A stretch of DNA of 64,000 bases. It comes from Sporosarcina sp. ACRSL (GTDB lineage Bacteria; Bacillota; Bacilli; Bacillales_A; Planococcaceae). The stretch lies in contig NZ_JAKRNT010000005.1 of the NCBI RefSeq assembly GCF_022346605.1, positions 124,001-188,000 on the forward strand. Direction: 5' to 3'. A program made the position numbers and the translations under genes. Under the pieces are notes generated by a model. The model searched no databases and was not told where the DNA came from. It was given only the letters and a program-made list of their open reading frames with translations. Shown in pieces: positions 61,785 through 64,000 of the stretch (positions are counted from its first letter, which is position 1; every line of letters begins with the position of its first letter).

Positions 61785-62822
61785 ATGACAACATTTAACG
61801 ATACACTGCTTCGTGCTGCAAGAGGAGAAAAAATCGAACATACGCCTGTTTGGTTTATGAGGCAGGCGGGCCGTTCTCAACCTGAATACCGTAAAATCAA
61901 AGAGAAGTATTCACTTGAAGAGATTACTCACCAGCCGGAGCTTTGTGCTTATGTAACAAAGCTGCCTGTCGACAACTATAATGTCGATGCTGCGATCTTG
62001 TATAAGGATATTGTAACGCCACTTCCGGGAATTGGAGTGGATGTAAAAATAAAAGCGGGTGTCGGCCCGGTCATTTCCAATCCAATCCGTTCGGTTCAGG
62101 ATGTACATAATCTCGGAGAGCTTTCGCCGGAGGACCACATCCCTTACGTCATCGATACGATTAAAATCTTGAAAGAACAATTGACTGTACCCCTGATCGG
62201 CTTTGCGGGGGCGCCATTCACGCTTGCAAGCTACATGATTGAGGGTGGACCTTCCAAAAGCTATAATTTGACAAAATCCTTCATGGTGTCCGAGCCTGAA
62301 GCATGGTTTGCACTAATGGATAAATTAGGAGACACGATCGTTGCATCGATCAAAGCTCAAGTGAAGGCGGGAGCGGCGGCAATCCAAGTATTCGACTCAT
62401 GGGTCGGCGCATTGAACGTTTCCGATTACCGTACGTTCATCAAACCAGTTATGACTCGAGTTTTCACTGAGCTTCGCGAATTGAATGTTCCATTGATCAC
62501 GTTTGGCGTTGGTGCAAGCCACTTGGCGAATGAATGGCATGACCTTCCTGTCGACGTCGTCGGATTGGACTGGCGTTTATCTATTAAGGAAGCTGGGGAA
62601 AGAGGATTAACGAAAACATTACAAGGCAACTTGGATCCTTCCTTGCTTCTTGCGGATTGGAACATCATCGAGGAACGTGCAAAAGTGATCGTTGAACAGG
62701 GCGTCGAGCACGGCAGCCATATTTTCAACCTCGGCCACGGTGTCTTCCCTGAAGTCCAGCCGGCAACATTGAAACGTTTAACAGAGTTTGTTCACGAATA
62801 TAGTATGCAGCTTCGCAAATAA
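61785..62822 (+). CDS. hemE: Uroporphyrinogen decarboxylase
   Basis: Decarboxylates uroporphyrinogen III to coproporphyrinogen III in the haem pathway. The 345-residue protein shows the signature [28 protein letters not shown] with the catalytic Asp, [28 protein letters not shown], and [30 protein letters not shown] 61785 is preferred; the in-frame GTG at 61770 is part of the ribosome-site region GAAAGTGGG. It starts the hemE-hemH-hemY operon typical of Bacillales, with a 31-base gap before hemH. Confidence 0.97.
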   Translation: MTTFNDTLLRAARGEKIEHTPVWFMRQAGRSQPEYRKIKEKYSLEEITHQPELCAYVTKLPVDNYNVDAAILYKDIVTPLPGIGVDVKIKAGVGPVISNPIRSVQDVHNLGELSPEDHIPYVIDTIKILKEQLTVPLIGFAGAPFTLASYMIEGGPSKSYNLTKSFMVSEPEAWFALMDKLGDTIVASIKAQVKAGAAAIQVFDSWVGALNVSDYRTFIKPVMTRVFTELRELNVPLITFGVGASHLANEWHDLPVDVVGLDWRLSIKEAGERGLTKTLQGNLDPSLLLADWNIIEERAKVIVEQGVEHGSHIFNLGHGVFPEVQPATLKRLTEFVHEYSMQLRK

Positions 62823-62853
62823 TCACGCGAAAAACGAAAAAGAGGTGCAATTG

Positions 62854-63786
62854 ATGACAAAAAAGAAAATGGGCCTATTAGTCATGGCGTACGGAACGCC
62901 ATATAAGGAAGAGGATATCGAGCCGTATTACACGCATATCCGGCGCGGTCGTCCGCCAGCACCGGAACAACTGGAAGACCTTAAGGCGCGCTATCAAGCG
63001 ATCGGCGGCATTTCACCGCTTGCAAAAATTACAGAAAATCAGGCGAATGCGCTCGGTGACCGTCTGAATGAGATGCAGAATGAAATCGAATTTAAGGTAT
63101 ACGTCGGATTGAAGCACATTACTCCATTCGTCGAAGAGGCAGTTGAACAGATGGAAGCGGATGGAATAAAAGAAGCGGTGTCGATCGTATTGGCACCCCA
63201 TTATTCATCTTTCTCGGTGAAATCATACAACGAACGGGCGAAGGAAGAAGCTGAGAATCATGGCATCTCCATTACATCGGTCGAAAGCTGGTACAAGCAG
63301 CCGAAATTCATCGAATACTGGTCCGACAAAATCCGTGCCACGTATGAAACGATGAGTGAAGCAGAGCGGGAAAAAGCGTGCCTGATCGTTTCGGCACACT
63401 CCTTGCCTGAAAAAATCAAGCAATTCGGCGATCCTTATCCTGAGCAATTGGAAGAGACGGCTCAATTGATCGCGGAAGCAGCAGATGTGAAACAGTATGC
63501 AGTCGGTTGGCAAAGTGAAGGACAAACGGGTGAGCCGTGGCTCGGGCCGGACGTCCAAGATTTAACACGCGATTTGCATGAGAAGGAAGGCTATACAACA
63601 TTCGTTTACACACCGGTCGGCTTCGTGTCGGACCATTTGGAAGTCCTGTATGACAACGACTACGAGTGTAAAGTCGTATGTGATGAAATCGGTGCATCGT
63701 ATTACCGTCCGGCTATGCCGAATACGGATCCGCTTTTCATCAGCTCAATGGCAGACGCAGTACGTGAACAATTGAAGAACGCCTGA
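62854..63786 (+). CDS. hemH: Coproporphyrin III ferrochelatase
   Basis: Inserts iron in the porphyrin. In Gram-positive bacteria with the coproporphyrin-dependent pathway the substrate is coproporphyrin III (enzyme also called CpfC). The 310-residue soluble protein has [56 protein letters not shown] with the active-site His, [10 protein letters not shown], and [20 protein letters not shown] with the Glu residues. ATG 62854 follows AGAGGTG; the open frame before it overlaps hemE and is not used. Confidence 0.97.
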   Translation: MTKKKMGLLVMAYGTPYKEEDIEPYYTHIRRGRPPAPEQLEDLKARYQAIGGISPLAKITENQANALGDRLNEMQNEIEFKVYVGLKHITPFVEEAVEQMEADGIKEAVSIVLAPHYSSFSVKSYNERAKEEAENHGISITSVESWYKQPKFIEYWSDKIRATYETMSEAEREKACLIVSAHSLPEKIKQFGDPYPEQLEETAQLIAEAADVKQYAVGWQSEGQTGEPWLGPDVQDLTRDLHEKEGYTTFVYTPVGFVSDHLEVLYDNDYECKVVCDEIGASYYRPAMPNTDPLFISSMADAVREQLKNA

Positions 63787-63805
63787 CGGCAGCTAGGAAG
63801 TGATG

Positions 63806-64000
63806 ATGAACATGAGTGAACAGAAAAAAAGGGTCGTCATCGTCGGTGGAGGGATCACCGGGCTTTCCGCGGCATTTTATATGCAAAAAACGGCACGTGA
63901 ACAAAACTTGCCGATTGAAGTAATGCTGATTGAGGCGACGAATCGTCTTGGCGGGAAGATCCAGACGGTCCGCCGGGACGGCTTTGTCATCGAACGAGGA
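63806..64000 (+). CDS. hemY: Coproporphyrinogen III oxidase (HemY/CgoX), 5' part
   Basis: Only the first 65 codons are in the window. They show the FAD-binding Rossmann motif VVIVGGGITGLSAAFYMQ and LIEATNRLGGKIQT, as in HemY/CgoX, which oxidises coproporphyrinogen III to coproporphyrin III. Position after hemE and hemH confirms this. The start could be ATG 63803, 63806 or 63812; AGGAAG at 63795-63800 best suits 63806. Confidence 0.92.
   Translation, partial: MNMSEQKKRVVIVGGGITGLSAAFYMQKTAREQNLPIEVMLIEATNRLGGKIQTVRRDGFVIERG

Overview
The window looks like a chromosome segment of a spore-forming, low-to-mid GC Bacillales bacterium, most likely Planococcaceae close to Sporosarcina. This is inferred from gene content, since no search was run. 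The pointers are ComK, DegS/DegU, a coproporphyrin-type hemEHY start, a SecA2/SlaP pair, CsaB, many S-layer homology (SLH) proteins, strong GGAGG ribosome sites and frequent TTG/GTG starts. I saw no rRNA, tRNA, prophage, transposase or CRISPR array.

Layout. 0-0.7 kb: leuD, end of a leucine operon. 0.8-12 kb: an unknown protein, then SLH surface proteins (a lipoprotein, a glucosaminidase, a phosphodiester glycosidase), an O-antigen-ligase-like membrane protein and the pyruvyl transferase CsaB. 12-17.3 kb: glyoxylate bypass (aceA, aceB) with a divergent LytTR regulator, a zinc-ribbon microprotein and a glyoxylate-type aminotransferase. 17.6-31.3 kb: a glycerophosphodiesterase, a Ugp-type ABC importer, two SLH-anchored nucleotidases, a CapA-like lipoprotein and an SLH amidase. 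31.4-36.7 kb: an NlpC/P60-SLH hydrolase, a glycosyltransferase/flippase pair and an M20 hydrolase. 36.8-42.5 kb: a SulP transporter, an ECF importer and a LysM-NlpC hydrolase. 42.7-48.6 kb: a GAF-GGDEF-EAL protein, a ba3-type oxidase with its small subunit, nagB and an NlpC/P60 hydrolase. 48.9-57.8 kb: slaP-secA2, a TagO-type transferase, an LCP ligase, a YvyE-type protein and degSU. 57.8-64 kb: a lipoprotein, a YhjD-like protein, comK, an M20 hydrolase, hmoB, hemE, hemH and the start of hemY.

How it works together. Seven SLH proteins share the window with candidates for most steps of their export and anchoring. TagO could prime a secondary wall polymer, the glycosyltransferase, flippase and ligase-like protein could build it, CsaB could pyruvylate it, LCP could attach it to peptidoglycan, and SecA2/SlaP could export SLH cargo. 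Several SLH enzymes attack phosphoesters or peptidoglycan, and a Ugp-type importer plus GDPD lie among them. This suggests a surface-anchored scavenging and wall-remodelling system. Perfect triple WalR-type boxes precede two of the NlpC/P60 hydrolase genes.

The most unusual structure is intergenic. Four gaps (17.3, 25.4, 35.4 and 48.7 kb) hold arrays of short conserved motifs repeated at exactly 20 or 21 bp, about two helical turns, with variable sequence between motifs. Arrays at different loci share the same motif, often in opposite orientation. Several palindromic, MITE-like or Bacillales-type interspersed repeats fill other gaps at 4.2, 10.7, 32.7, 53.5 and 58.5 kb.
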